In this document: piece by piece, positions 18,099 to 28,278 of the stretch
How positions within the stretch are numbered: the stretch's first letter is position 1
How the letters are laid out: every line of letters begins with the position of its first letter
DNA from: Roseiarcus sp963709655
GTDB taxonomy: Bacteria; Pseudomonadota; Alphaproteobacteria; Rhizobiales; Beijerinckiaceae
Reading direction: 5' to 3'
Length of the DNA: 64,000 nt
Assembly (NCBI GenBank): GCA_963709655.1
Contig: CAVPXF010000004.1
Coordinates: forward strand, 310,001-374,000
Program-made: the position numbers and the translations under genes
Notes under the pieces: model-generated
What the model saw: the letters and a program-made list of their open reading frames with translations, nothing else
Databases searched by the model: none
What the model was told of the DNA's origin: nothing

Positions 18099-19615
18099 TC
18101 AAAACCTCTTCCAATCCCCGTCGGCCTCGAAAGCCGCCGCGGCGGCGTAAATCGTCTCCTCGTCGAAGTGCTTGCCGATAAGCATCGCCCCGATCGGCAG
18201 GCCGTCGCCAAGACCGCAGGGCAAGGTCATCGCCGGGTGGCCGGTCACGTCGAACGGGGCCGTGTTGCCGATCATTTCGAATGCGCGCTGCAGGTACAGC
18301 GCCAGCGAGGCGTCGGGCGGCGGCAGGGGCGTGGCCTTGACCGGCAGCGTCGGCATCAGCAGGAGATCGTATGTCGCCAGCGCCCGGTCGTAGGCGGCCC
18401 GGACGCCTCGGGCGAGGTTCTGCGCCTTTGCGTAGAAGCGCCCACGATAGTGGGTGATGAAATACTGCCCGACCATCATCGAAATCTTGAGGCTGTCCGA
18501 CAGATTGTCCGCCTTCTCGCGCCAGTCGGCGTGCGCGTCGAGGAGGCTGACGGTGTAGAGGCCCTTCCAGTTGAAGCCCATGCCGTTGCCGAGCATCATC
18601 TGCGCCTGCAGGCCTTCGAGCGCGATCGGCGTCCAGACCGCCGGGGCGATCAGATGCTCCGGGATGGAAATCTGCTCGACCTGCGGCGCCGAGAGCCTTG
18701 AAGCGGCCGGCCGCCTCGCGCACCTTGGCGTCGACGTCCGGTCTCGCTGTTGGCGTGGCCGAAGCCTTCGGCGACGACGCCGATCTTCAGGCCCTTGGCG
18801 CCGCTCTTCAAGGCCCCCGTGTAGTCGCCGACCTTCAGCGCGTATTGCCTCGGGTCGAGGCCGTCGGGCCCCGCGAGCACCTCCAGCATCAGGGCGTTGT
18901 CGGCAACCGTCGCCGTCATCGGGCCGGTGTGATCGATCGTCGATTCGATCGGCATCACGCCGGTGTAGGGCACGAGGCCGTGCGTCGGCTTCATGCCGTA
19001 GATGCCGCAGAACGAGGAAGGCATGCGGATCGATCCGCCCTGGTCGCCGCCGATCGCCAAATCGACCTCGCCGGCCGCGACCAGCGCGCCGCTCCCCGAC
19101 GATGAGCCGCCGGCGGAATAGCCGCGTTTGTAAGGGTTGTGCACCGGGCCGAACGCCCCGGTATGGCTGCCGCCGGAAAGGCAGAACAGTTCGCAATGCG
19201 CCTTGCCCTTGATGGTCGCGCCCGCATCGAGCAGCCGCGTGACGATGGTCGCGTCGATATTGGGCACGTAGCCTTCGAGCGTGGAGGATCCGTTCATCAT
19301 CGGCACGCCGGCGACGCAGACATTGTCCTTCACGGCCACCGTCTTGCCCTTCAGCTTGCCGGTCGGGGCGCCCTGGATGTCGGTCTTCACGTACCACGCG
19401 TTGAGCGGATTCTCCTCGGCGCTCGGCCGATAGCCGGGTGTGCGCGGATATTTGACCACGGGGATGGCGTCCGGCATCTGATCGATGAGATCATAGGCCG
19501 CGAAATTGCCTTCCATCAACGAGAGGAACTCGCCGACGCGCTCCGGGGTCATGCTCATGCCGAAGCTGTCGACGATGTCCATCATCTGCTCGAGAGTCGG
19601 TCGACTGACGGTCAT
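18099..19615 (-). CDS. Amidase-signature enzyme, nitrile-hydratase-type amidase (two frameshifts)
   Basis: Hydrolyses amides to acid plus ammonia; 504 residues after correction. The Ser-Ser-Lys triad region is complete: Lys in TVAVKDNVCVAG, serines in AGGSSSGSGALVA and GGDQGGSIRMPSSFCG. The N-terminal helical extension and the KPTHGLVPYTG and IDHTGPM segments resemble the enantioselective amidases linked to nitrile hydratase in Rhodococcus. Two extra bases (about 18738 and 18680) break the frame; removing both restores EADVDAK-like and VEQISIPEHL sequence. AGGAG precedes ATG 19615. It is the last gene after the amide-type ABC transporter, suggesting the imported substrate is an amide. Confidence 0.85.
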
Positions 19616-19693
19616 TGGGTTTGCTCCTCTTCACTGCCTATTCGAGGGGAACCGCGTCCGGAGGCGTCTTTCGCCCTCGTCTCCGGTTCGAAT

Positions 19694-20401
19694 TCAGCCG
19701 TCCACGCCAATGAACTCGTGGATGAGGCCGTGGTCGTGCAACTCATCGGGTTTGGTCGAGCGCACGATCGCGCCCTTCTGAATGATCAGCACGCGCTCGG
19801 ACAGCGCCGCGATGAACTCGAGGTTCTGCTCGACCAGGATCATCGTCAGACCGCCCTGGGCGCGCAGCCTCAGAAGCGTCTCAACCATCTCGTCGATGAT
19901 CGAAGGCTGGATGCCTTCGGTCGGTTCGTCGAGAAGGATCAGCTTCGGCCCGCCGACGAGGCACCGCGCCAAGGCGAGCAGTTGCTGCTCGCCGCCGGAG
20001 AGCGCCGCGCCCGGCCGGTCGGTCAGGCGATTGAGGCGCGGGAACTCCTTGAGCGCCGCCTCGATCGCGGCGGCTTCGCCGCCCTTGCGTGCGACCGCTC
20101 CCATGCGGAGATTGTCGAGCACGCTGAGACCGGGGAAGATCTCGCGGCCCTGCGGCACGTAGCCCATGCCGGCCCGAGCGCGCCGATAGGGCTCGGCGCG
20201 CGTCACGTCCTCGCCGGCAAAGGTCACGCGTCCCGCGGTCGCAGGCAGGTAGCCCATGAGCGTGCGCAGAAGGGTCGTCTTTCCCATGCCGTTGTGGCCG
20301 AGCACACCGACGAATTCGCCCGCGGCGACGGTGAAGCTCACGTCGCTCAGGATCGGAATGCGCCCGTAGCCCGCGGCGAGCTGGCTGACTTCGAGCATCA
20401 T
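19694..20401 (-). CDS. ABC transporter ATP-binding protein, LivF/UrtE/FmdF type
   Basis: A 235-residue ATPase energising the branched-chain amino acid/urea/amide-type importer. Walker A GHNGMGKTT, signature LSGGEQQLLALAR, Walker B LILLDEPTEGIQP and the switch His region (VEQNLEF) are present. The TEGIQPSII wording is typical of the UrtE (urea) and short-chain-amide branch. It starts by ATGA overlap with the stop of the LivG-type gene. Confidence 0.92.
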   Translation of the reverse strand: MMLEVSQLAAGYGRIPILSDVSFTVAAGEFVGVLGHNGMGKTTLLRTLMGYLPATAGRVTFAGEDVTRAEPYRRARAGMGYVPQGREIFPGLSVLDNLRMGAVARKGGEAAAIEAALKEFPRLNRLTDRPGAALSGGEQQLLALARCLVGGPKLILLDEPTEGIQPSIIDEMVETLLRLRAQGGLTMILVEQNLEFIAALSERVLIIQKGAIVRSTKPDELHDHGLIHEFIGVDG

Positions 20402-21120
20402 GCAGCGATCTTCTTGCCAAGATAGACGTCGCGCACTGTCTGGTTGCGCAGGATCGCTTCGACGTCATCCTCGACGAGGATGGCGCCTTGGTTGAACACG
20501 GTGACCTTGCTGGCGATCATGCGGATGAATTGCATGTCGTGCTCCACGACGATCAGCGCCTTGGTCCTATTGATGTCACTGACGAGCTCGGCGGTGCGCG
20601 CCACTTCCTTGTCGGTCATGCCCGCCGCCGGCTCGTCGAGCAGGACCAGGTCGGGGTCGGTCGAGAGCACGACGCCAAGCTCGACCCATTGCCGCTGCCC
20701 ATGGGCGAGCTGGCCGACGATGCGGGACGCGATCGCCGTCAGCCCGACCCGTTCGAGCATGTCGTCGACGACGGTCCGGGCGCGCGCGCCGCGTTTCATG
20801 CGCGCCGCGGCTAGCCACAGATTTTCCCGCACCGTCAATCCGTCGAAAACGTTCGGCACCTGGGTCTTGATGCCGACGCCGAGCCGCGCGATCTCATGCG
20901 GCTCCGCGCGCGAGATGTCCTGGCCGCGAAATCGCACCGTGCCCGAGGTCGGATGAAGCTGTCCAGTCAGCATCTTGAAGAACGTGCTCTTGCCGGCCCC
21001 GTTCGGGCCGATCAGGCAGCGGAGCTCCCGCTCGGCGAGGACGAAGTCCACCTCCCGCACCGCCTGCACGCCGCCGAAGCGCATGCCGAGGCCGCGAGTC
21101 TCGATCAGCGGCGCGCTCAT
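20398..21120 (-). CDS. ABC transporter ATP-binding protein, LivG/UrtD type
   Basis: Second ATPase of the importer, 240 residues. Walker A GPNGAGKST, signature LAHGQRQWVELG and Walker B LVLLDEPAAGMTDKE. The AHGQRQWVE form, in place of a canonical LSGGQ, is the UrtD-type signature, again pointing to urea or small amides. ATG 21120 overlaps the stop of the LivM-type gene; upstream in-frame codons lie inside that gene and are rejected. Confidence 0.92.
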   Translation of the reverse strand: MSAPLIETRGLGMRFGGVQAVREVDFVLAERELRCLIGPNGAGKSTFFKMLTGQLHPTSGTVRFRGQDISRAEPHEIARLGVGIKTQVPNVFDGLTVRENLWLAAARMKRGARARTVVDDMLERVGLTAIASRIVGQLAHGQRQWVELGVVLSTDPDLVLLDEPAAGMTDKEVARTAELVSDINRTKALIVVEHDMQFIRMIASKVTVFNQGAILVEDDVEAILRNQTVRDVYLGKKIAA

Positions 21121-22157
21121 CGGGCGGCCTTCGCGCGCGGGCGCGCCAGGGCTGCGCCAAGATCGCCGACCGACGGCACGAGGCCTTTCGGGACAAGAAG
21201 AACAAAGGCGACCAAAACGGCGCCCAGAATGAGCGGGACGTTGCCGAGGAGCGCTGTCAACGCCGTGGCGCCGCTCGGCGCGTTCGCGCCAAGCGCCGCG
21301 GTCAGCCATTGAATGCCGATGCAGCCGACGATCGGCCCGATCAGCGTGCCCCGGCCGCCGACGATCACCCAGATGATGATCTGCGCCGATTGCGCGAGGC
21401 CGAAGATCGTCGGGCTGACGAAGGAGCCCCAGTTGGCGAACAGGCAGCCCGCGTAGCCGGCGAGCGCCGCCCCGATCGTAAAGGTCGCGAGCTTGTAGGC
21501 GCGGGGATCGTAGCCGAGAAGCTGCGCCCGGCCCTCGTTCTCCCGGATGGCGACCATGACCCGGCCGAAGCGGCTCGCCAGCAACGCGCGCAGCCCGAAA
21601 TAGGTCGCCAGCAGGGAGGCGGTCGACAGATAGAACATGCCTTCGAGGTCGATCTGCCGGTCCTTGACAAAGGGCACGTTCAACGACGGAATGCCGGGGA
21701 TGCCGTTAAAGCCGCCGAGCCGCGCGGCTCCGATATGGAATTCCGGTCCGGCGGTCGAATTGACCGAATTGAACAGGATCAGCGTCACGGTCAGGGTGAT
21801 GACCCCGAGATAGACGTCGCTGATGCGGCCGTAGAAGATGAAATAGCCGAGAAGCGCCGCAAAGGCGGCGGGCGCCAGCACCGCCAGGACGAGCGGCAGC
21901 GTGCTCTCGCCGAGGTTGATCATCGCGATCGCATAAGTGTAGGCGCCGAGCCCGAAGAATGCCGCCTGGCCGAAGCAGAGAATGCCGCCGAAGCCCCAGA
22001 TCAGACCAAGCGAGAGCGCCAGCACCGCCATGATCATGTAAACGGTGACGTTGAGCACCGTGTCGAGGTCATAAAGGCGCGGCGTCAGCACGAGGACGGC
22101 CATCCCGATCACGGCGACGAGCGTGAGCCCGACAATATCGAAAGCGCGTCCCGTCAC
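21117..22157 (-). CDS. ABC transporter permease, LivM/UrtC type
   Basis: Inner-membrane permease of 346 residues with 9-10 hydrophobic segments and the conserved permease motifs GLIWGFGGILCFGQAAFFGL and AIRENEGRAQLLGYD. It starts with GTG, overlapping the stop of the LivH-type gene by GTGA. It forms the heterodimeric channel with that protein. Confidence 0.9.
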   Translation of the reverse strand: MTGRAFDIVGLTLVAVIGMAVLVLTPRLYDLDTVLNVTVYMIMAVLALSLGLIWGFGGILCFGQAAFFGLGAYTYAIAMINLGESTLPLVLAVLAPAAFAALLGYFIFYGRISDVYLGVITLTVTLILFNSVNSTAGPEFHIGAARLGGFNGIPGIPSLNVPFVKDRQIDLEGMFYLSTASLLATYFGLRALLASRFGRVMVAIRENEGRAQLLGYDPRAYKLATFTIGAALAGYAGCLFANWGSFVSPTIFGLAQSAQIIIWVIVGGRGTLIGPIVGCIGIQWLTAALGANAPSGATALTALLGNVPLILGAVLVAFVLLVPKGLVPSVGDLGAALARPRAKAAR

Positions 22158-23020
22158 AGGCTTCTCCGGAAAAAGCGTCCGGTCACGCCCTGAGGCAGCA
22201 CTCGGATCAGCACAATCGCCGCCGCAAGCAGAGCGACTTCGCCGAAGACGGGGGTCGTGGCGTAGGTCGCGAGCTGATTCACCGCGCCAAAAAGCGCCGA
22301 AGCGGTCGCGGTCCCGGTGACGATCGCGGCGCCGCCGCCAATGACAGTAATGAAGGACTTGGCCACATAGGCGACGCCGATGGTCGGGAAGACGCCCGAG
22401 ACCGGCGCGAGCACGCCTCCGGCGAGACCCGTCAGCGCCGCGCCAGCGGCGAAGGTGACGGAATAGACGCGGTTCGGATTGACGCCGAGCGCGGCCGCCA
22501 TATTGGCGTTCTGCATCGCGCCGCGGGCGATGAGCCCGAAGCGGGTGAATCGCAGGACCGCCAGCACGCCGCCTAGGGCGACGACCGCGACTGAGATCAC
22601 GAACAGCGTGTAATCGCTCACCCGGTAGCTTCCGATCTCGAAGCTCCCCAAGGGCGCCGAGAGGCCGACCGTGGTGTTGCCGAAGACGGCCGTCGTCAGG
22701 CCGACCAGGAACAGGCTGAGGCCCCAGGTGGCGAGCATGGTGTCGATCATCCGGCCGTAGAGCCAGCGGATGATCGCGCGCTCGACGAGGATGCCGATCG
22801 CGCCCACGACAAGCGGGGCGACGACGAGCATGGCGACCCAGATGTTGACCCCGAAGCGGTCGGCCTCGATCGCGGCGTAGCCGCCAAGCATCAGGAACTC
22901 GCCGTGCGCGAGGTTGATGACCTTCATCATGCCGAAAATGATCGCCAGCCCCAAGCTGATCAGGGCGAGGCTGGCGATCGCATAGAGAACCTGGATCGCC
23001 AGGAGCGCTGCGAGATCCAC
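22154..23020 (-). CDS. ABC transporter permease, LivH/UrtB type
   Basis: Inner-membrane permease of 288 residues with about eight hydrophobic segments and the LivH hallmark IIFGMMKVINLAHGEFLMLG. It starts with GTG seven bases after the binding-protein stop, so it belongs to the same transcript. It pairs with the LivM-type permease. Confidence 0.9.
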   Translation of the reverse strand: MDLAALLAIQVLYAIASLALISLGLAIIFGMMKVINLAHGEFLMLGGYAAIEADRFGVNIWVAMLVVAPLVVGAIGILVERAIIRWLYGRMIDTMLATWGLSLFLVGLTTAVFGNTTVGLSAPLGSFEIGSYRVSDYTLFVISVAVVALGGVLAVLRFTRFGLIARGAMQNANMAAALGVNPNRVYSVTFAAGAALTGLAGGVLAPVSGVFPTIGVAYVAKSFITVIGGGAAIVTGTATASALFGAVNQLATYATTPVFGEVALLAAAIVLIRVLPQGVTGRFFRRSL

Positions 23021-23027
23021 GAGAGGC

Positions 23028-24251
23028 TCAGAACTTGATCACGTACTGCTGATTGTCGTTCGGGTTCTTGATGAGATTGCAGACGGCGGCGGTGTCGGCC
23101 GGCTTCTGCTGCGGGAAATCCTCGAGCAGATCGAACTTCTTGTCTTTCACCTCGGCGATGTGGACGTCGAGAATGCAATGATGCGTCGGTGGGTCGATCG
23201 TCACCTTGCCCGAGGGCGCATCGATGCTGATTCCGGTCTCCAGCGCCTCGATCACCTTCATGCGGTCGACGCTGGCGGCCTTCTTCACGCCCTCGGCCCA
23301 GAGCTGGAAGCCCTGATAGGTGCCCATCGCAAGCTCGGTTACGTTGGGATAGTCCGCGCCGAAGCGCTTGTGAAAGCGATCGAGAAACGCCGTGTTGACC
23401 GGGTTTTTGACGCTCTCGAAGTAGTTGTAGCAGACGAGCATGCCATTGCATTCGTCGGGCGACAGGACAATCTGCTCGTTGCCGACCCCGAATGTGGTGG
23501 AGGCCATGGGAATGCTCTTGCCCATCCCCGCCGCCGCCCATTGGCGATAGAAGGATATATGGGCGCCCCCGACCAGCGCCGACCAGACGAAATCGGGCTT
23601 CGCCGCCTGAATTTTTGAGATGGTCGAGGCGAAGTTGGTGACGTCCAGCGGGAAGAAATCAATCGAGACGACTTCGCCGCCGTTTTCAGTCGCATACTTC
23701 TTGACCCATTGCGACGTGATCTGGCCGTAGTTGTAGTCGGCCGCGATCACATAGACCTTCTTGCCCCACTTCTTCATTGCGTATGGAACGAGCTTCTCCA
23801 CCGTCTGGGCCGGCGTTACGCCCGTGTCGAACTGATTGCGGTCGCAGACGCCGCCTTCGTATTGCGTGTTGTAGAAGTAAAGGGTCTTGAACTTGTCGAG
23901 CACGGGACGAATGACCTCGCGCGAGGCGGAGGTGATGCCGCCGTGCACCACTGCGACCTTGTCCTTGAGCGCCGCCTGCTGTGCGAACTGCGTATAGAGC
24001 TGCATGCTCGACTGCGTGTCGTAGCTGATCAGCTTGAGGGGCCGGCCGATCAGCCCTCCCGCCGCATTGGCCTCTTCGATCGCCAGGGTCAAGGCGTCGA
24101 CCATCGGCTTGCCGTAGATGTCGAGGCCGCCCGAAAGGTCGTGCAAACTGCCGACCAGGATCGGATCCGCCGCAAAAGCGCGCGAGCTGAAGACGCCGAC
24201 GCCTGCCGTCGCCGCGGCTGTCTGCAGGAATTGTCTGCGATTGACGCTCAT
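23028..24251 (-). CDS. Periplasmic substrate-binding protein, UrtA/FmdD type
   Basis: Solute receptor of the importer, 407 residues, first gene of the transporter operon. A twin-arginine signal peptide (NRRQFLQTAAATAGVGVFSS, cleavage near AFA-ADP) sends it folded to the periplasm. The mature part has the type-1 periplasmic fold of urea and short-chain-amide receptors (GSLHDLSGGLDIYGKPMVDA; YNTQYEGGVCDRN). GGGAG precedes the ATG. Its gene order with FmdA- and amidase-type hydrolases supports an amide ligand, but urea or amino acids cannot be excluded. Confidence 0.9.
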   Translation of the reverse strand: MSVNRRQFLQTAAATAGVGVFSSRAFAADPILVGSLHDLSGGLDIYGKPMVDALTLAIEEANAAGGLIGRPLKLISYDTQSSMQLYTQFAQQAALKDKVAVVHGGITSASREVIRPVLDKFKTLYFYNTQYEGGVCDRNQFDTGVTPAQTVEKLVPYAMKKWGKKVYVIAADYNYGQITSQWVKKYATENGGEVVSIDFFPLDVTNFASTISKIQAAKPDFVWSALVGGAHISFYRQWAAAGMGKSIPMASTTFGVGNEQIVLSPDECNGMLVCYNYFESVKNPVNTAFLDRFHKRFGADYPNVTELAMGTYQGFQLWAEGVKKAASVDRMKVIEALETGISIDAPSGKVTIDPPTHHCILDVHIAEVKDKKFDLLEDFPQQKPADTAAVCNLIKNPNDNQQYVIKF

Positions 24252-24585
24252 GCTGGAACTCCCGTTGCCTGCCCAGGCCGTCGATCAGACCGCCGCGGAC
24301 GTCGAAGCGACATTTGCAGCCCTTCGCAGCGCCAGGCGCTCCCAGCTGGCGCTGCGGACCCTATTCTTCCCTTTCCTGGAGGAGCCGCGCAACCCTCGCC
24401 GGAAGCCGCACGCTCCAGCGCGGCAAGTCGTGAATCCGACGAGCGCGCGTTGTCTATCGACCTGCGGCGCCGGATCGCGGCGCCCGAATTATTCTCTCAA
24501 CGGACCACTCTACCGACTGGCGGCGGACCCCGCTTGTCTGAGGCTGCCACGACGCTTGCTCGCGCCGCCTGCCGCGGCCGCGGAG
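24252..24585. other. Intergenic region upstream of the transporter operon
   Basis: About 330 bases between two minus-strand genes. It should hold the promoter of the five-gene transporter operon and possibly a terminator for the SDR transcript. No coding frame of natural composition, palindromic operator or T-run terminator was found by eye. Confidence 0.4.
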
Positions 24586-25347
24586 TTAGAGCTGCACGCC
24601 ACGCGTCAGCGCGCCGTCGATCACCAGGTTGGTCCCGGTCGTGAAGCTCGACGCCGGGCTCGCCAGAAACACAATTCCGCGCGCGATCTCTTCCGGCTTC
24701 GCCATCCGTCCGGTTGGGTTGAGCGCCAGCGCTTGCCTGAAAAGGTCTGGATTGTGGGTCTCGATTTGCTGCCACACGCCGCCGTCGAAATAGGTGTTGC
24801 CCGGCGAAATTGCGTTCACACGGATCGACTTGGGCGCGAGCTGAAACGCCAGCCGCTGCGCATAGTGAATGAGGGCGGCCTTGAGCGCGCCGTAGGCCGG
24901 CCCGGTGAAGTCGACCTCCCGTCCCGACACCGAGGAGATGATGACGACGGCAGCATGCTTCGACGTCTCGAGATAGGGCAACGCCGCGTTGACCACCCGA
25001 ACCGTGTGCATCAAGTCGGTCTCGAACGCTTTCCGCCACAACTCCTCGCTGTCCTGAACCGCAAGCGCCGAAACGTTGGCGACGACAATGTCGACGCCGC
25101 CCAGCGCCTTGGCGCTATCGACGACAAAGTTTTCGAGAGCCGCCTTGTCCGCGACGTCGACGGGGGCGCCAAACGCGTCGGCGCCTTTGGCCTTCAACGC
25201 CGCCACGGTTGCTTCGACCTCGCCGGCGTTCCGCGCGCAGATCGCGACATTGGCCCCCTCATCGGCAAGGATGTCGGCTGCGCTGCGGCCAATTCCCTTG
25301 GTGCCGCCGGTGACGACGGCGTTCAGTCCCTTCAGGCCCAGATCCAT
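24586..25347 (-). CDS. SDR family oxidoreductase
   Basis: Short-chain dehydrogenase, 253 residues. Cofactor motif TGGTKGIGRSAAD, N-terminal NVSAL in place of the usual NNAG, active-site Ser (VIISSVSG), YGALK, and the C-terminal SFTTGTNLVIDGALTRG. AAGGAG precedes the ATG. It lies 14 bases after the formamidase-type gene and is probably cotranscribed with it. In this context it could oxidise a hydroxy acid or hydroxyacyl-CoA of the island's pathway. Confidence 0.88.
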   Translation of the reverse strand: MDLGLKGLNAVVTGGTKGIGRSAADILADEGANVAICARNAGEVEATVAALKAKGADAFGAPVDVADKAALENFVVDSAKALGGVDIVVANVSALAVQDSEELWRKAFETDLMHTVRVVNAALPYLETSKHAAVVIISSVSGREVDFTGPAYGALKAALIHYAQRLAFQLAPKSIRVNAISPGNTYFDGGVWQQIETHNPDLFRQALALNPTGRMAKPEEIARGIVFLASPASSFTTGTNLVIDGALTRGVQL

Positions 25348-25361
25348 TGTGGTCTCCTTAA

Positions 25362-26357
25362 CTAGGCTTCTGGAAGGAAGGCTTTGCGGATCGAGGCGCC
25401 CAACGTGTATTTGGGATCAACCATGTTGCCGACGCGCATCCTGCCGGCCTGGGTCAGCAGGAAATAGGCGTCGAGCTCGTCGAAGCCGAAGTCCGCGACG
25501 AGCCAGCGGATCAACTCGCGATAAGCAATGCGGGCCGCATCCTCCATCGGCCGCGCCGATCCGATCGCCATCAAGACGTCCGCGTTCTCCAGCCGGGGCC
25601 AGCCGATCGCCCACTTCTTGATGATGTCCACCTGGATGGTCGTCGTCGAGTTGATTTCGACCGCAACTCCGCACAGCTCGCCGTCGCCCTGGCGTCCGTG
25701 GCAATCGCCGAGAAACAGATAGGCCCCCGCCGTCTGCACCGGAAAATAGGCGATCGCGCCGGGCGCCATGTCGGGCAGATCCATATTGCCCCCCCAATAG
25801 TCGGGCTGGAGGGACAGCACGGCCTCGATCTGAGGGCTGACGCCGAGGGTGCCGATGAACGGCTCGTACGGAAGCAGGATCTTGTCGTTGAAGCGGACCC
25901 CGCTTTCGGTCACCTCGTACTTCATGACGCGTTCCGGCAGCGGCTTGTTGAGCATGGGCGTGCCGGCGTTTGCGGCGAGACCGCCGAACTCGGCAATCAG
26001 CGCCGACGTGCCGGCCGGCTGCGGCCCCCGCGGAACGATCCGATCGATCCTGACGCACAGAACGTCGCCTTTGTCCGCGCCTTCGACGAAGATGGGGCCG
26101 TTCTGGGGATTGACGAACGGCATGTTGAGCCTCTGCGACGGCAGGTCGTCGACGCTCTTGATCGCTCCGCCAAAGGCGTCGAGAGTTTCCGCGACGACGA
26201 CGTCGCCCGGGGCGATCGTCAGCACCGGCTTTGCGTAGGCCCCATAGACAAACTGATACTGGCCCTGCGCGGCCTCAGTAAGCTGATGCGTCCGTCCCGG
26301 CTCGCCACGAGCGATCCCATTGCGCGCCATGTACGACGATGAGAACCAATCGGTCAT
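25362..26357 (-). CDS. Acetamidase/formamidase family hydrolase (FmdA/AmdA)
   Basis: A 331-residue beta-rich hydrolase releasing ammonia from formamide or other short-chain amides. The family course is clear: IAPGDVVVAETLDAFGG, GPIFVEGADKGDVLCVRI, the metal/active-site region YWGGNMDLPDM, LFLGDCHGRQGDGELCG and the C-terminal VGNMVDPKYTLGA. ATG 26357 has GGAGG five to six bases before it. In Methylophilus, formamidase travels with a FmdDEF-type ABC transporter; the same pairing is seen here. Confidence 0.9.
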   Translation of the reverse strand: MTDWFSSSYMARNGIARGEPGRTHQLTEAAQGQYQFVYGAYAKPVLTIAPGDVVVAETLDAFGGAIKSVDDLPSQRLNMPFVNPQNGPIFVEGADKGDVLCVRIDRIVPRGPQPAGTSALIAEFGGLAANAGTPMLNKPLPERVMKYEVTESGVRFNDKILLPYEPFIGTLGVSPQIEAVLSLQPDYWGGNMDLPDMAPGAIAYFPVQTAGAYLFLGDCHGRQGDGELCGVAVEINSTTTIQVDIIKKWAIGWPRLENADVLMAIGSARPMEDAARIAYRELIRWLVADFGFDELDAYFLLTQAGRMRVGNMVDPKYTLGASIRKAFLPEA

Positions 26358-26441
26358 AAGGTCCTCCGACGGTTGCAAGTCCTGGTCAGACGCGGCGCGC
26401 CGCAGCGCGCTGCTTCCGTAAGCGGATACGCGTCAATCCGC

Positions 26442-27872
26442 TCACGCCGCGGGCGGATGACGCCTGTGCCAATCGGTCACGGCCTGAAACGCGTGGCCGA
26501 CGCGCGCAAGGACGTCCTCCGAGAGATGGGGACCGACGACTTGCATGCTGAGCGGCATGCTGGCCTGATCGAAGCCGTTCGGCAAGGTGATGGTTGGGCT
26601 GCCGCTGAAGTTGAACGGCGCAGTAAAGCGCAATATGCCGAGTAGCACGTTCGGATCCTCGCCATAGGCCTTCATCAGCTCGAGGCTCGGAATGGGGACC
26701 GGCATGGTCGGAATCAGCAGGACGTCGACTTTCTCGAACAGGTCCGACAGCTCGCGCGCGAATCTCAACCTTTCGAGATTGATGGCTGCGATCTCGGTTC
26801 CCTTGGCCGCGAGGCCCTGGTCGATCAGCGCCGCAAGGTCGGGCCCATATTCGGGCCGACGCTGCGGATAGGTCTCAACATGCGCAGCCGCGGTCTCAAC
26901 GGAGCACATCGTGATCCATTGGCTGACGAGCCTCTGATACGACGGAAACCGGACCTCGCGGATGGTCGCGCGGAGCTCGACGAACACGCGTTCGGCTTCG
27001 CCAAGCGCTGTGGCGACCTGCGCGTCGACGCCGTCTGTCGCGTAGCCGCGATCGACGCCGATTCTCAGTCCGCGCACGCCGTCGCCGAGGGTTTCGAGAT
27101 AGTCCGGAACAGCGGCCGAATAGGTCGTCGGATCGTGGATGTCCGGGCCGGCGATCGCCCCCAGCATTGCCGCCGCGTCGGCCGCGGACCGCGTTATCGG
27201 GCCGACGTGGTCAAGCGATTCCGCCAGCGGGAAGACGCCATAGCGGCTGACGCGGCCCCAGGTCGGCTTGATTCCGGTGAGACCGCAGGTGGCGGACGGA
27301 AATCGGATCGAGCCGCCGGTGTCGCTGCCTAGGCTGCCGTAGCAAAGCCCCAGGCAGGTCGCGACGCCCGACCCGGTCGAGGAGGAACCAACCCAGCAAT
27401 CGACATTCCACGGGTTGAGCGGCGCCTGCTCGTCAGGATGATGGGAGGTGTAGGCGCCCTCGGTCATCTTCAGCTTGCCGAGGACGACGGCGCCGCTCTC
27501 CTCCAGCCGATCGACTACGGTGGCGTTGAACGGCGGAACGAACGATTTGTGGATCGTTGTTCCGGCCGCCGTCGGCGCGTAGGTCGTATTGCAGAGGTCC
27601 TTGACCGCAATCGGCGCGCCGTGCAGCGGCCCGCGCCAAAAGCCGCGCGCGATTTCGGCGTCCGCCGCGCTGGCGCGCTCGAGCGCGCGTTCCCCCAGCA
27701 CGGTGGCGTAGGAATGGAACCCGCCGTCGAGCCTCTCGATGCGCGCCAGCGTCGCCGCGGTCGCCTCGACCGACGACAGTTTCCGCCTGCGAATGAGGTC
27801 GGAAACGGTCGTGAGGGATGCGAAGTGTAAATCGGAGGATATGGCTATGCTCCTGCGCGATAGGCGTCCCAA
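26442..27872 (-). CDS. Amidase-signature enzyme (second amidase)
   Basis: Amidase/GatA-like hydrolase, about 476 residues. Catalytic Lys in APIAVKDLCNTTY, serines in VGSSSTGSGVATC and GSDTGGSIRFPSATCG, with GIKPTWGRVSRYGVFPLAES downstream. The start is unclear. Natural sequence begins near ISSDLHFASLTT, but no ATG lies there; TTG 27872 is the nearest start, and the ATG at 28016 adds an arginine/proline-rich stretch unlike the family. An AGGAG is followed seven bases later by ATA, possibly a mutated start. It is 84 bases upstream of fmdA. Confidence 0.85.
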   Translation of the reverse strand: MGRLSRRSIAISSDLHFASLTTVSDLIRRRKLSSVEATAATLARIERLDGGFHSYATVLGERALERASAADAEIARGFWRGPLHGAPIAVKDLCNTTYAPTAAGTTIHKSFVPPFNATVVDRLEESGAVVLGKLKMTEGAYTSHHPDEQAPLNPWNVDCWVGSSSTGSGVATCLGLCYGSLGSDTGGSIRFPSATCGLTGIKPTWGRVSRYGVFPLAESLDHVGPITRSAADAAAMLGAIAGPDIHDPTTYSAAVPDYLETLGDGVRGLRIGVDRGYATDGVDAQVATALGEAERVFVELRATIREVRFPSYQRLVSQWITMCSVETAAAHVETYPQRRPEYGPDLAALIDQGLAAKGTEIAAINLERLRFARELSDLFEKVDVLLIPTMPVPIPSLELMKAYGEDPNVLLGILRFTAPFNFSGSPTITLPNGFDQASMPLSMQVVGPHLSEDVLARVGHAFQAVTDWHRRHPPAA

Positions 27873-28278
27873 ACGCGAAGCCCGACCTGAACCAAGCTGT
27901 CGCCGTCGTTCGGGTCCGGCCGGTCGCGGGGCCCCACGCCGCCGCCGCTCGCTTCCCGGACGTCTGGCGGCGAGCTTAGGTCGGAGCGGCGGTCGGCGCT
28001 TGTCTGAGGGCGCCATCAGGTTTGCTTCTGCGCCGCGCCCGAAAGCGGAACCCTGGCTGCGATCAATCGAGGGGCTCGGGCTGGATCCGAAACCGGCGAT
28101 CGGAGTTCGGAGGGGTCAACAAATCATCCAAGCATCCGTAGACGAAGCGCGTCGGGAACTCCGCGATGTCGCGGGCGCAGCGGCGCGCCGGGAAGAATGC
28201 GCGCCATCATCATGCATTCGAGGCGGACGCCCACCAAGAAGCGGGATGGTGTCATCGGCCGCCCGTAGCACGTCCCCA

